The notes beneath the pieces were generated by a model. It did not search any database, was not told the origin of the DNA, and worked only from the letters and a program-made list of their open reading frames with translations. A program made the position numbers and the translations under genes. From the NCBI GenBank assembly GCA_019639235.1, contig JAHBSG010000030.1, positions 1-44,013 on the forward strand: DNA of 44,013 nt. Reading direction: 5' to 3'. This document shows, one piece after another, positions 33,434-42,141 of the stretch. How positions within the stretch are numbered: position 1 is the stretch's first letter; each line of letters starts with the position of its first letter. Source of the DNA: Acidobacteriota bacterium. Its GTDB lineage: Bacteria > Acidobacteriota > Blastocatellia > Pyrinomonadales > Pyrinomonadaceae.

Positions 33434-34630
33434 CTATCTTCTTTCAAGAACTAATGCCGCTCCCTCAGCTCCAGTTACAAAGAGGCTCTTTTCGCTTAAG
33501 CGGCCTATTGAATTAAACGAGTTCTCGGGTCCGCCTTCTTGAATTATTTGCCAATTTTCGCCATTATCGGAAGATGTAAGGACTATCCCAGTTCTCGGTG
33601 AACGATGTCCGTCCTTAAAGACGAAACCCACAGCAACGATCTCACCACTCGAAAGAAGAACGGCATCTGAAAGAAAGTACCGGGGTAAGAGGCCAATTTT
33701 GCACCCAGCCGCCTTTGACCACGACGCTACAAATGAACCCGTTCCATGGTCCATGGAGCTTGATGCTCCATAAAGAAGTAATTCCCCATTCTTAGACCTC
33801 CCAAGAGGTCTAACCGAATACGGAAAACCTTGTCGGTCGACGCCAGCCTGAAAACTCCATGTTTTGCCGAGATCGTCCGACGAGATGATGCTCCCATGAT
33901 GGGTTACTACGGTAACTAAATTATCGTCGGCGATGATGTCGGTCGGCATCCCATTGATCCTGTTGCCGCGCTCAAATTCTTGGATCAGCCCACCCGAAAT
34001 GTCGTTCCAGCTTGTTCCACCGTCAGAGGAAGACATAAAAAGAGGACTCCATTCAAGAACGGAATCGACAACCGCAGACTTCGAGCCAGCAGCGAAAACA
34101 ACCCGCGACTTGGAAACACTAAGTGAGTCTATTCCCAATGATCGGCCTTCGAAGACCTGAGTCCAGCTATTGCCTCCATCAACTGTGCGAAAGATACGTG
34201 CAAGTGCGTTTTCTCCGCCGATTGACGATTCTGGAATCGTGTGCGTGGCAACAAACCCATTATCTTCCGTAGGAAATAAAATGCTGCTAATCGAAGCACC
34301 AGAAAACGTCTTCAACCTATTCCAAGAAATGCCACCGTCTATCGTTTTGTAGAGGTTGGCCTTTCTGTCGACTGCGTATCCCGTTACAGCGTCAACAAAT
34401 TGAAGTCGCTCAAAAGCGATAGAGCTTTCCGTCGGCATCTGCCGGACGTTCCAGTTGGGGTCGTTCTCGAAACTAACCTTTGCAGTGAATCGGTGTTCGT
34501 GCATCTCTTCCGGTACCGTTGCAGCACGAACCGCGTCACTCTTTTTAGAGGGAAATGAGACGCATGCAGTTGATGCAAGTGAGAATGAAACCAACGGTAC
34601 AAACGCAACGAACAAGTACTGCTTTATCAT
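33434..34630 (-). CDS. Exported BNR / Ycf48-like beta-propeller protein
   Basis: ATG 34630 follows GAGGGAGAATAAG, so the TTG at 34645 is rejected. A signal sequence ends near ASTAC, possibly a lipoprotein cysteine. At least five Asp-box (BNR) motifs follow: TIDGGISWNRL, TVDGGNSWTQV, SSDGGTSWNDI, SSDDLGKTW and SSDNGENWQII, indicating a six- or seven-bladed propeller like Ycf48 and sialidases. No sialidase catalytic arginines can be assigned, so a binding role is likelier. The 165-bp gap to the exported Ig-like gene shows no clear signal. The gene is AT-richer than the core genes around it. Confidence 0.8.
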   Translation of the reverse strand: MIKQYLFVAFVPLVSFSLASTACVSFPSKKSDAVRAATVPEEMHEHRFTAKVSFENDPNWNVRQMPTESSIAFERLQFVDAVTGYAVDRKANLYKTIDGGISWNRLKTFSGASISSILFPTEDNGFVATHTIPESSIGGENALARIFRTVDGGNSWTQVFEGRSLGIDSLSVSKSRVVFAAGSKSAVVDSVLEWSPLFMSSSDGGTSWNDISGGLIQEFERGNRINGMPTDIIADDNLVTVVTHHGSIISSDDLGKTWSFQAGVDRQGFPYSVRPLGRSKNGELLLYGASSSMDHGTGSFVASWSKAAGCKIGLLPRYFLSDAVLLSSGEIVAVGFVFKDGHRSPRTGIVLTSSDNGENWQIIQEGGPENSFNSIGRLSEKSLFVTGAEGAALVLERR

Positions 34631-34679
34631 CTTATTCTCCCTCAACGCCGCCGATCATCCGAACAAGGCGAAAAGTGGA

Positions 34680-34919
34680 TCACCTTACAAGGTCTTCAGG
34701 GGTCGCGGGTACATCGGGAACGGCTGAAAGATATTCTTCGTAGTCCTTTGCGGAACCTCGCCGCGACTCTTTCTCGAGGAACTCGGGGTCGAGCATCGCA
34801 TCGAGTTTCTCCGCTGCGGCACTTGCAAGAAATTGCTCGACCGAGAAACCGCGTTCCCGAGACAGTTGTTCGATCCTTCTGAGCAAGAAATCCGGAAGTT
34901 TTAACGTTACAGCATTCAT
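34680..34919 (-). CDS. Antitoxin of a PIN toxin pair (79 aa)
   Basis: The N-terminus VTLKLPDFLLRRIEQLSRER with FSVEQFLASAAAEKL is a ribbon-helix-helix-like DNA-binding unit. The acidic tail (EKESRRGSAKDYEEYLSAVP) would wrap the toxin. It starts at an ATG overlapping the toxin's stop (ATGA, 34916-34919). The order toxin then antitoxin is the reverse of classic vapBC but usual for this PIN group. It would repress its own promoter and neutralise the toxin. Confidence 0.85.
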   Translation of the reverse strand: MNAVTLKLPDFLLRRIEQLSRERGFSVEQFLASAAAEKLDAMLDPEFLEKESRRGSAKDYEEYLSAVPDVPATPEDLVR

Positions 34920-35332
34920 TTGTTCATCAACCCCAAAAACTCAGCGGGCGTGACCGCTTCGATCCCGTAGATCTCCATATTACCAAAATCTGCCTTATTG
35001 AACGTAACAATATATCGGCTGTTGGATTCGATCGCTAATTCGAGTACAAAGTCATCATCGGCATCCTTGAGAAGCGGCCGCCAAGAAAACCGCATCTCGT
35101 GCTTATGACAAAAGGTAAGAAAACGGCGAATGAAGCTCAATCCGTTTTCCGCAGTTCTCCCGGGCGGTATGTGTTCAGGGCGGAGTAGAACATCAACGTA
35201 TTCAAAATAGAGTGTTATCGAAACGGCCGGTTCGAACCTCGGATCAGGGATCATTGAGAGTAGCTTAAACGAAGCCCCGTTTCGGCTTCGAACGGCGGAA
35301 ACAAGCACATTAGTGTCGATGACGATCCGCAT
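34916..35332 (-). CDS. PIN-domain toxin, putative ribonuclease (138 aa)
   Basis: Starts RIVIDTNVLVSAVRSRNGAS, the PIN domain's first acidic residue in a DTNV box. It ends with DADDDFVLELAI, the acidic cluster that completes the metal site, and YIVTFNKADF. The family is the 'PIN family putative toxin component' group (COG1569-like). It is expected to cleave RNA with Mg2+ or Mn2+. Acidic residues at the expected places suggest an intact enzyme. It precedes and overlaps its antitoxin gene. Confidence 0.88.
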   Translation of the reverse strand: MRIVIDTNVLVSAVRSRNGASFKLLSMIPDPRFEPAVSITLYFEYVDVLLRPEHIPPGRTAENGLSFIRRFLTFCHKHEMRFSWRPLLKDADDDFVLELAIESNSRYIVTFNKADFGNMEIYGIEAVTPAEFLGLMNK

Positions 35333-35363
35333 CTCGTTATTTCACTCTGACGAAAAGATTATC

Positions 35364-36314
35364 TTAACCCTCAACTTTTCCAGAAGTTGATGACTCGGGA
35401 ATTTCAGTTTCTGGCGACTGGTCGGCTGATGTGGAGAGCATCGAATCGATAAAGCCGGTTTGTTCCCACACCATCCAAAGCCGGAGGGCTTCGCGATAGT
35501 GCTTTGCCCGGCGGCGGACGAACTCGCCGAGCAGCCACTCGGCGGCGAGGAATTCGGGGGACGCTTCACCGGCATTTTTGACGTAGCGTTTGAGGTTCTT
35601 GCTTAGCGTCCGGATCCAGACGTCGCAGTCGTGCATATCGCCGAGGTGATCCTGCATTTCGGCAATGAGCCTTGGGGCGGAGTTCTCGTTATCGGCGGGC
35701 GGGTCGAAAAGCTCGGCCGAGTAGCGAAGCCGCTTGGCGGCGATCCGCAGACGATGATGGCGTTTGGTATCGGCCGGATCGTAAAGCGACGGCACGAGTT
35801 CGAGAAACGCGAGGCAACGTTCGCCAATCACGGCGGCAGCGATTCCAGGATCCGTCGCGACGCCCTCATCGAAACTCGCGATCTTGCGGATCCGGGCGGC
35901 GAGTTCCTCCGTGCTTTTGGGCGAAAGCGTCGTTAAGAGGGCTTGGTGATCTGCGTCTCGACGTGAGCGGCGGCCGGCGATCATTTCATTAATGCCCAGA
36001 AGGATCTGCGGGGCTTCAGCCTCGCCGGCGAGCTTTTCGAGCACCGCGATGGCTACATCATGGTCGCGGACCTTACCGGCAAGGTCTGCGATCGCTTTCA
36101 ACTCTTTATCAAGCTTTCGGCCGGCTTTTTTATCGGAGATGGAGCCTAGGTCTTGCATCGCGGTTCGAAGGCGGCGGATCGCGACACGAAGGTCGTGGAT
36201 GCCCTCGGCATTTTCCGGCCGAACAGCTTCGGACAATTGCTCAATGACCTTTTCGCCTCGCCAGGCGAGGACCTTTCCGGCTTGATGCGGGTTGTTTTCC
36301 TCTTCACGGGCCAT
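35364..36314 (-). CDS. CHAD domain protein (316 aa)
   Basis: An all-alpha protein with the conserved histidine and basic helices of CHAD: the N-terminal VHDLRVAIRRLRTAMQ-like segment reads GIHDLRVAIRRLRTAM, and the second repeat has TKRHHRLRIAAKRLRYSAEL and LQDHLGDMHDCDVWI. CHAD domains bind polyphosphate. No CYTH domain or PPK gene is attached. It starts 9 bp after the acyl-CoA synthetase stop, so both are probably one transcript. The C-terminal extension (about 280-316) is Ser/Glu-rich and probably disordered. Confidence 0.9.
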   Translation of the reverse strand: MAREEENNPHQAGKVLAWRGEKVIEQLSEAVRPENAEGIHDLRVAIRRLRTAMQDLGSISDKKAGRKLDKELKAIADLAGKVRDHDVAIAVLEKLAGEAEAPQILLGINEMIAGRRSRRDADHQALLTTLSPKSTEELAARIRKIASFDEGVATDPGIAAAVIGERCLAFLELVPSLYDPADTKRHHRLRIAAKRLRYSAELFDPPADNENSAPRLIAEMQDHLGDMHDCDVWIRTLSKNLKRYVKNAGEASPEFLAAEWLLGEFVRRRAKHYREALRLWMVWEQTGFIDSMLSTSADQSPETEIPESSTSGKVEG

Positions 36315-36323
36315 CTATAGATC

Positions 36324-38612
36324 TTACTCCGAATCTTTGCCCGCGGCCGCGATCTCTTCGACCGCCTGCGGGTTTTCGAGAGCCGAAAGGTCGCCCGGGT
36401 CCTCGCCGAGATAGGCGGAGCGGATGACGCGGCGCATTACCTTTGCGTTGCGGGTCTTTGGCAAGGCCGAGACGAAGTGGATCTTCGATGGCGCCAAGGG
36501 CTTGCCCATGTCTTTGGCCACCAGGGCTTTCAGTTCTTTCTCAAGCGAGAGAACCACCCCGTCCGCCGAAGCGGCGTCCACCCCTCCTTCGTAAGGAGGG
36601 GAGCTTAAAACGCAAAATGCCACCATTGCCGTGCCCTTAACTTCGTCTGGGACGCCGATGACGGCGGCTTCGGTGACGAGCGGATGGGCGACGAGGAGCG
36701 ATTCGACCTCGGCGGGGCCGACGCGCTTGCCGGCGACCTTTAGCGTGTCGTCGCTGCGGCCGAGGATGAACCAGTGGCCGTCCTTATCCCGCATTGCCCA
36801 GTCGCCGTGGACCCAGATGTCTCTGAACCGCCGCCAATAGGTGTCGAGATAGCGTTCCTTTTCCTGCCAAAATCCGCGTGCCATTCCGATCCACGGTTGC
36901 TTGATGACAAGCTCGCCGACCTTCCCGTCTGGCACCGAATTGCCGTCCTCGTCGAGGATATCGACGTCCATTCCGGGGCACGGAGCAGGGAAAGAACAGG
37001 GCTTGATCGGCAAAAGTGGGTTGCCCATCAGAATGCCGCCGGCGATCTCCGTACCGCCCGAGTAATTTATTATCGGCAGCTTTGAATTTCCGACCTTTTC
37101 AAACAGCCACCACCACGGCGCCGGATTCCAAGGCTCGCCGGTCGAGGCAAAGATGCGAAGCGAAGAGAGGTCGTGGCGTTCGAAGGGAGCCTTAGAACTC
37201 CCATCCTTACGAAGGAGGGGTACGGCTTCAGCCGGGGGGTGGTTCTCTGCGTCACGAGGGAGAACCACCCCGTCAGCCGAAGCGGCTGCCACCCCTCCTT
37301 CGTAAGGAGGGGAGCTTTCTTCGCTCGCTGCTAGCGATCGGATCAGCGTTGGGGAAATGCCGAGCACCTCGACCTTGTGTTTTGCGCAGAATTCCCACAT
37401 TCGGTCGGGCGTCGGGTAATCGGGAGCTCCGTCGTAGATGCAGATGGTCGCGCCGTTGATGAGAGCACCGTAAATCAGCCAGGGGCCCATCATCCAACCG
37501 ATGTCCGTGTACCAACTGATGCGCGTGCCTTTACCTACATCCGTTCCGAACGCCATATCCTGCGCCGCCTTGATCGGAAAACTTGCGTGCGTGTGCGCAA
37601 TGCCCTTCGGCTTGCCGGTCGTGCCGGAGGTGTAAAGGATGATCAGCGGGTCTTCGGCGGAGGTGGGTTCGGGGGCGAAAACATCCTTAGAGCCGACTAG
37701 TTCCGCCCACCACACGAGCCGAGAAGGATGCTCTATCTCCGAACGCATAACTTCATCGATCCCGAAGGACATTTGTGCCTCCGCGTCCCCACCTGCCGTT
37801 TTACGAACTGCATCTAATGGCTCGTGCGGCTTTGACTGCTTGGCTGGCTTAGGCTTTGACCGGACAATAAATACTGTTTCTACTGTTGGGGATTTTCCTG
37901 CAGCCTCGAAACCGGCGGATCGTACTTGCTTACCCCGTCGCTGAAAACCGAGACTAGTGAAAATGGCCCGTGCACCGACTGCATTCATCCGGCTGACAAT
38001 AGCTTCGACGCCATAACCGCTGAAGACAGGCACAGCAAGAGCCCCAATGCGGTTTATAGCGAGGAGAGCGATAACTGTTTCGGGAAGCATCGGTAGGTGG
38101 ATGCCGATAGCATCTCCTTTTCCCAAGCCATTTTGCCGCAAGCCTGCGGCACACTTCGCGACTAGATCGTACAAAGCACTATACGTGAGAGTTTCGACCG
38201 ATCCTTCTTCGCCTTCCCAAATCGCCGCCGGCTGGTCTTTCATCTCGTCCGTCTGCCAGCGGTCGAGGCACATTGTCGTGATATTCAATCCGGCGTGGGA
38301 CACACTCCCTACCGGTCGTGTTTCCGCCTTCTCCGCGTCTCCGCGTCTCTGCGGTGAAGAGAACCAGGTCGGGAACTCGACGCCGTCGGACACATCCATC
38401 AGCTTTCCGTACGGCGGGTCGAAGCGGATGTCGAGGAACTTGAGGACCTCTTCGGTGAATCTTTCGACGTCGCGGATGGAGAATTCGTAAAGCTCATCCC
38501 AGGTCGTGACGCCAACCTGCTTCATGAACTTCGTGAGCTGCGCCCGTTCGATGACGTCGGGCGTCGGCCGCCAGGCTATCGGTTGATCTTCAAGGAGATT
38601 CGTGTCCTGCAT
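36324..38612 (-). CDS. Acyl-CoA synthetase (AMP-forming) with inserted repeats (762 aa)
   Basis: ANL-superfamily ligase: the P-loop is [13 protein letters not shown], the aromatic/acidic box is [12 protein letters not shown], the adenylate-binding segment is [20 protein letters not shown] and the C-terminal catalytic lysine is in [11 protein letters not shown]. The N-terminal cap and the order of motifs resemble acetyl-CoA / acetoacetate ligases and plant acyl-activating enzymes; the exact acid is unknown. It is unusually long because at least three segments are encoded by repeats: [12 protein letters not shown] near residue 90, [19 protein letters not shown] with [16 protein letters not shown] in the middle, and [19 protein letters not shown] near the C-terminal domain. 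Followed by the CHAD gene. Confidence 0.9.
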   Translation of the reverse strand: MQDTNLLEDQPIAWRPTPDVIERAQLTKFMKQVGVTTWDELYEFSIRDVERFTEEVLKFLDIRFDPPYGKLMDVSDGVEFPTWFSSPQRRGDAEKAETRPVGSVSHAGLNITTMCLDRWQTDEMKDQPAAIWEGEEGSVETLTYSALYDLVAKCAAGLRQNGLGKGDAIGIHLPMLPETVIALLAINRIGALAVPVFSGYGVEAIVSRMNAVGARAIFTSLGFQRRGKQVRSAGFEAAGKSPTVETVFIVRSKPKPAKQSKPHEPLDAVRKTAGGDAEAQMSFGIDEVMRSEIEHPSRLVWWAELVGSKDVFAPEPTSAEDPLIILYTSGTTGKPKGIAHTHASFPIKAAQDMAFGTDVGKGTRISWYTDIGWMMGPWLIYGALINGATICIYDGAPDYPTPDRMWEFCAKHKVEVLGISPTLIRSLAASEESSPPYEGGVAAASADGVVLPRDAENHPPAEAVPLLRKDGSSKAPFERHDLSSLRIFASTGEPWNPAPWWWLFEKVGNSKLPIINYSGGTEIAGGILMGNPLLPIKPCSFPAPCPGMDVDILDEDGNSVPDGKVGELVIKQPWIGMARGFWQEKERYLDTYWRRFRDIWVHGDWAMRDKDGHWFILGRSDDTLKVAGKRVGPAEVESLLVAHPLVTEAAVIGVPDEVKGTAMVAFCVLSSPPYEGGVDAASADGVVLSLEKELKALVAKDMGKPLAPSKIHFVSALPKTRNAKVMRRVIRSAYLGEDPGDLSALENPQAVEEIAAAGKDSE
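36549..36606 (-). repeat. In-frame element A copy 2
   Basis: A 58-bp copy of the CTCCTTCGTAAGGAGG element near the 3' end of the acyl-CoA synthetase gene. In the coding direction it reads [20 protein letters not shown], in frame and without stop, between the strand carrying MVAFCVL and the C-terminal helix LEKELKALV. It is the opposite orientation, relative to coding, from copy 1 at 2985-3040. Confidence 0.85.
37196..37317 (-). repeat. Head-to-head pair of element A inside the acyl-CoA synthetase gene
   Basis: 37260-37317 is one copy; 37196-37247 is a second copy in inverted orientation, separated by 12 bp. Together they make a palindrome of about 50-bp arms in coding DNA that still encodes an open loop of about 40 residues, first SSPPYEGGV..., then [14 protein letters not shown]. 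The inverted copy carries about six differences from the others, so it is older or drifting. Confidence 0.85.
37771..37797 (-). repeat. Possible element B remnant in coding DNA
   Basis: ATTTGTGCCTCCGCGTCCCC resembles the GGGGACGCGGAGGCACAAA words of dispersed element B relatives. In the protein it encodes GGDAEAQMS, within a Lys/Pro-rich stretch that looks like a loop insertion. The match is short and partly degenerate. Confidence 0.4.
38331..38358 (-). repeat. Element B arm inside the acyl-CoA synthetase gene
   Basis: CTCCGCGTCTCCGCGTCTCT followed by GCGGTGAA matches the right end of element B at 9013-9040, including the GCGGTGAA terminus. On the coding strand it is read in frame as [10 protein letters not shown] near residue 90, within the N-terminal cap of the ligase. 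Only one arm is present. Confidence 0.8.
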
Positions 38613-38736
38613 TATTCGTAAATCGTAAATCGTGAATGGAAAATAGTAAATCGTGTGGATGAACTCGCGTTCGTATGGACGGTTCGGCGCTTGCCGAAGA
38701 TAGTCTATCTGCGATTTACTATTTACGATTCACGAA
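38613..38736. repeat. Element C: AATCGTAAATCG inverted repeat filling a divergent promoter gap
   Basis: The left arm (about 38614-38653) contains CGTAAATCGTGAATGG and AAATAGTAAATCG. The right arm (38712-38736) is CGATTTACTATTTACGATTC then ACGAA, inverted. The arms flank a 58-bp unrelated centre. The element occupies the entire space between the start codons of the divergent acyl-CoA synthetase and SDR genes, so both promoters must lie within or overlap it. The AT-rich words TTTACTATTTACGATT could supply -10-like sites. Confidence 0.8.
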
Positions 38737-39516
38737 ATGAACAAACAGCCTGAATTACCGAACACTCTATTTGCCGGGAAGACGGCGATCGTTACCGGAG
38801 CTTCGCGGGGCGTCGGGCGGGCGACGGCGATTCGGCTGGCCGAGGGTGGGGCGAATGTTGTCGTCAATTATTTGCAGAATCACGCCGAAGCGGATGAAAC
38901 GGTCAATCGCTGCACGTCGCTTGGGGTAAAAGCTATCGCTATCGCCGGCGATGTCTCCGAATACAACGCTGCCCGCAAGGTCGCCGAAAAGGCGGTCGAG
39001 GAATTTGGCGGCATCGATCTGCTCGTGCTCAACGCCGGCATCTGGGAAGGCGCGCCGATCGAGGAGATGACCGAAGAGACCTGGAACCGTGTGCTCAACA
39101 CGAATCTCAAGTCGGCATGGGCGATGTCCAAGGCTTGCGTTCCGGCGATGAAGAAACGCGAGTCGGGGGCGATCGTTTTGGTCAGCTCAACCGCCGGCCA
39201 ACGCGGCGAGGCGAACTACTCGAACTACGCTGCCTCAAAAGGCGGCCAGATCTCGTTCACAAAGGCATTGGCAAGCGAGCTTTGCCCGAAGATACGCGTC
39301 AACTGCGTGGCACCGGGCTGGATAGAGACGGCGATGGTCCGGCCGGTCTTTGAAGACAAGGCCTATGAACAGAGCGTTATCAATTCGATCCCGATGAAAC
39401 GAATCGCGACGACCGATGACATCGCACTTTCGATCTGTTTTCTCCTCTCGCCTTGGGCACGGCATATTACCGGCGAGATCCTGAACGTAAACGGTGGTGC
39501 CGTGCTCTGCGGATGA
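38737..39516 (+). CDS. Short-chain dehydrogenase, FabG-like (259 aa)
   Basis: Classical SDR: TGASRGVGRA for cofactor binding, NAGIWEG after strand 4, catalytic serines S150/S151 (VSST) and Y164/K168 in YAASK. The C-terminus ITGEILNVNGGAVLCG is typical of 3-oxoacyl-ACP reductase-like enzymes. The residue order around the first helix suits NADP(H), but specificity is uncertain. No fab cluster surrounds it. It starts directly at the end of element C without a Shine-Dalgarno sequence, and is divergent from the acyl-CoA synthetase. Confidence 0.88.
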   Translation: MNKQPELPNTLFAGKTAIVTGASRGVGRATAIRLAEGGANVVVNYLQNHAEADETVNRCTSLGVKAIAIAGDVSEYNAARKVAEKAVEEFGGIDLLVLNAGIWEGAPIEEMTEETWNRVLNTNLKSAWAMSKACVPAMKKRESGAIVLVSSTAGQRGEANYSNYAASKGGQISFTKALASELCPKIRVNCVAPGWIETAMVRPVFEDKAYEQSVINSIPMKRIATTDDIALSICFLLSPWARHITGEILNVNGGAVLCG

Positions 39517-39585
39517 TCCCGTTTGTGACCGTTAGCACATTTTCGCGGGCTCTTTTGTGGTAACCGATTAACGGACGGCCTTACC

Positions 39586-40665
39586 ATGAACACCAACAGC
39601 CTAAGCGATTTTCAAAGCCACTTTGCCGCTCTTCCGGCAAGCTCCAATTACGTAGAGAACCTGATCGGCAACACGCCGCTGCTTGCCATCCATTGCCACT
39701 ACAAGGGCAAACGCCGAACCATATTTGCCAAAGCGGAGCATCTGAACCTCTCGGGCAGCATCAAGGATCGAATGGCGTTCCACATCCTTAAGTGCGCCTA
39801 TCGCGACGGTGCGATCCGCCGCGGCGACGTGATCGCGGAGGCGACAAGCGGGAACACCGGTATCGCCTTTGCCGCCATCGGACACGCATTCGGCAATCCG
39901 GTTCACGTCTTTATGCCCGAATGGATGAGCCAGGAACGCATCTCGCTGATGAAAAGCTACGGGGCCGCGGTGACCCTTGTTTCGCACGAGCAGGGCGGAT
40001 TTCTCGGCAGCATCGAGATGGCAGATGCGCTCAAATATGAGCACGGACGCGTCTTTCTGCCGCATCAGTTCTCTAACCTCGCAAACCCCGAAGCACATTA
40101 CGAAATCACCGCGCCCGAGATCTGGGATCAGCTTGGACGGGTCGGCTTCGAGCCGGATGCATTTGTTGCCGGAGTCGGGACGGGCGGAACAATAATGGGA
40201 TGTGCCGCTTACTTTCGCGAACGCAACCCCGAGATAAAGCTCTACCCGCTCGAACCGGCCGAGTCGCCGACGCTTTCGACCGGGCACAAGGTCGGAAGCC
40301 ACCGCATACAAGGCATTTCGGACGAATTCATCCCGGCGATCTGCGACCTCGCGAAGCTTGATGAGGTGATAAGCGTTTCGGACGGCGACTCGATCCTGAT
40401 GGCGCAGAAGCTGGCAAAGGACCTCGGGCTTGCGGTCGGCATCTCGTCGGGTGCGAATTTCCTCGGGGCGTTGATCGCTCTCGAAAGGCTCGGCGGTGAT
40501 GCGATCGTGGCGACCGTACTCTGCGATGACAACAAGAAGTATCTGAGCACCGACCTTGTCCGCGAAGAGCCCGTCAAGGAAGGATACCTCTCGCCGGACG
40601 TCCGGCTTTTCGGGTACCAGACCATCGGCCGCGTCGATGAGGCGGCCGTCCACACGAACGACTGA
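39586..40665 (+). CDS. Cysteine synthase-fold PLP enzyme (359 aa)
   Basis: Fold-type II PLP enzyme: the Schiff-base lysine is K60 in [11 protein letters not shown], the substrate loop is TSGNTG (residues 88-92), and the phosphate-binding loop is GTGGT (198-202). [14 protein letters not shown] and [13 protein letters not shown] resemble O-acetylserine sulfhydrylase A/B. It is about 40 residues longer than typical CysK (about 315), with an extended C-terminus (ending [11 protein letters not shown]) and a short N-terminal leader. Probably makes cysteine or a related beta-substituted alanine. Aspartate kinase follows 60 bp downstream on the same strand. Confidence 0.9.
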   Translation: MNTNSLSDFQSHFAALPASSNYVENLIGNTPLLAIHCHYKGKRRTIFAKAEHLNLSGSIKDRMAFHILKCAYRDGAIRRGDVIAEATSGNTGIAFAAIGHAFGNPVHVFMPEWMSQERISLMKSYGAAVTLVSHEQGGFLGSIEMADALKYEHGRVFLPHQFSNLANPEAHYEITAPEIWDQLGRVGFEPDAFVAGVGTGGTIMGCAAYFRERNPEIKLYPLEPAESPTLSTGHKVGSHRIQGISDEFIPAICDLAKLDEVISVSDGDSILMAQKLAKDLGLAVGISSGANFLGALIALERLGGDAIVATVLCDDNKKYLSTDLVREEPVKEGYLSPDVRLFGYQTIGRVDEAAVHTND

Positions 40666-40725
40666 ATGCCGCCATCAGCCAAACTTGACAATGCCATAAG
40701 AAACGGTTGAACTTCTGGTTTGACC

Positions 40726-42096
40726 GTGAGCGAACGACAAGCACCGACAGTGATGAAATTTGGCGGGACGTCCGTTGGCGACGTCGCGGCTTTCGAGCGC
40801 GTTGTCCACGTCGTTTCGAGCCAGACGGAGCGGCGGCCGGTGGTGGTCGTCTCCGCGATGACGAAGGTGACCGACGCACTGCTCGCCGCGTTCGACATGG
40901 CAAAGGGCGGCGACTTGGCCGGTTCGGTCGCCTCGCTTGAGCCGCACTGGGAGAGGCACGTGGAGGTCGCCGGGCATTTCATTGCGGCCGATGGGCCGAA
41001 CCTTTTCGGGACCGAGCTCGACCTTGCCCGCGGTGAGATCTCGGACCTGCTCCTTCGCGCGTCGCGGCGTTCGCTGCCGCTTTCGATGCTCAAAGACGCG
41101 ATCGTCTCTTACGGCGAGCAGCTTTCGTCGCGGCTTTTGGCCGAGGTGCTGCGGTCGCGGGGAGTGAACTCGCGGCATTTCGATTCGCGGCGGCTGGTCG
41201 TGACGGACGACGAGTTCGGCTCGGCGACGCCGATAATGGACGAGACGGAGGAACTTGTCCGGCTTGAGATCGTACCGGCGACGGCATCGGGCGAGGTGCC
41301 GGTGATGGGCGGCTTCATCGCCGGCAACCGTGCGGGCGAGACGACAACGCTCGGCCGCGGCGGTTCGGATTTTTCGGCGGCGATCGTCGCGGCGGCGATA
41401 GATGCCGGCGAGCTTCAGATCTGGACGGACGTAACCGGCGTGATGACCTGCGACCCGCGGATCTGCAGCGATGCGAGAACGATCCCAGTACTTTCTTATG
41501 AAGAGGCGGCCGAGCTTGCCTATTTTGGCGCAAAGGTCCTGCACCCGAAGACGATAAAACCGGCGGTCGATCACGGCATTCCCGTACGAGTTTGCAATAC
41601 GTTCGAACCCGATGCGGTCGGCACGATGGTCGTTGCCGAATCAGGCGAGGCTCCGAACAAGATAAAGTCCATCGCGAGCAAAAAGGGCATTACGATCCTG
41701 CGAATAACCTCGGCACGGATGCTTGGGAGCTACGGCTTCATGAGCGCGGTGTTTCAGGTCTTCGATCGATATCGGACGGTGATCGACGTGATTTCGACCT
41801 CGGAGGTCTCGATCGCATTGACGCTGGATTCGACCGGCTCGCTCGAGAAGATCGTCGAGGAACTTTCGCGGCTCGGCGATGTGGAGGTCGAGCCGAATTA
41901 CGCCGTCATCTGCGTCGTCGGCGAAGGCCTGCGGGCCTCGACCGGCCTCGCCTCAAAGATATTTTCGACCATCGCGGACGTCAACATCGCCCTCGTCTCA
42001 CACGGAGCCTCGGCGGTGAATCTGACGTTCGTTGTCGACAAGAACATAGTTGAGGATGTAATCAAACGGCTTCACAAAATGATTCTGTTAGATTAA
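40726..42096 (+). CDS. lysC: Monofunctional aspartate kinase
   Basis: Starts near MKFGGTSVGD, the aspartokinase signature. It continues with GETTTLGRGGSDFSAAIVAA (substrate/ATP site), TDVTGVMTCDPR and KVLHPKTIKPA, then two ACT domains (from about residue 300, ILRITSARMLG and AVICVVGEGL). The length (about 457) and lack of a homoserine dehydrogenase domain fit the LysC-type, lysine-sensitive class. It catalyses the first step of the lysine / threonine / methionine branch. GTG 40726 is preferred over TTG 40720; a Shine-Dalgarno sequence is not obvious for either. It follows the cysteine-synthase-like gene. Confidence 0.92.
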   Translation: MSERQAPTVMKFGGTSVGDVAAFERVVHVVSSQTERRPVVVVSAMTKVTDALLAAFDMAKGGDLAGSVASLEPHWERHVEVAGHFIAADGPNLFGTELDLARGEISDLLLRASRRSLPLSMLKDAIVSYGEQLSSRLLAEVLRSRGVNSRHFDSRRLVVTDDEFGSATPIMDETEELVRLEIVPATASGEVPVMGGFIAGNRAGETTTLGRGGSDFSAAIVAAAIDAGELQIWTDVTGVMTCDPRICSDARTIPVLSYEEAAELAYFGAKVLHPKTIKPAVDHGIPVRVCNTFEPDAVGTMVVAESGEAPNKIKSIASKKGITILRITSARMLGSYGFMSAVFQVFDRYRTVIDVISTSEVSIALTLDSTGSLEKIVEELSRLGDVEVEPNYAVICVVGEGLRASTGLASKIFSTIADVNIALVSHGASAVNLTFVVDKNIVEDVIKRLHKMILLD

Positions 42097-42141
42097 TCTG
42101 CAGCAATTGAGCACCTTCGAGAAGAGGAGAGCTAAGACGTC

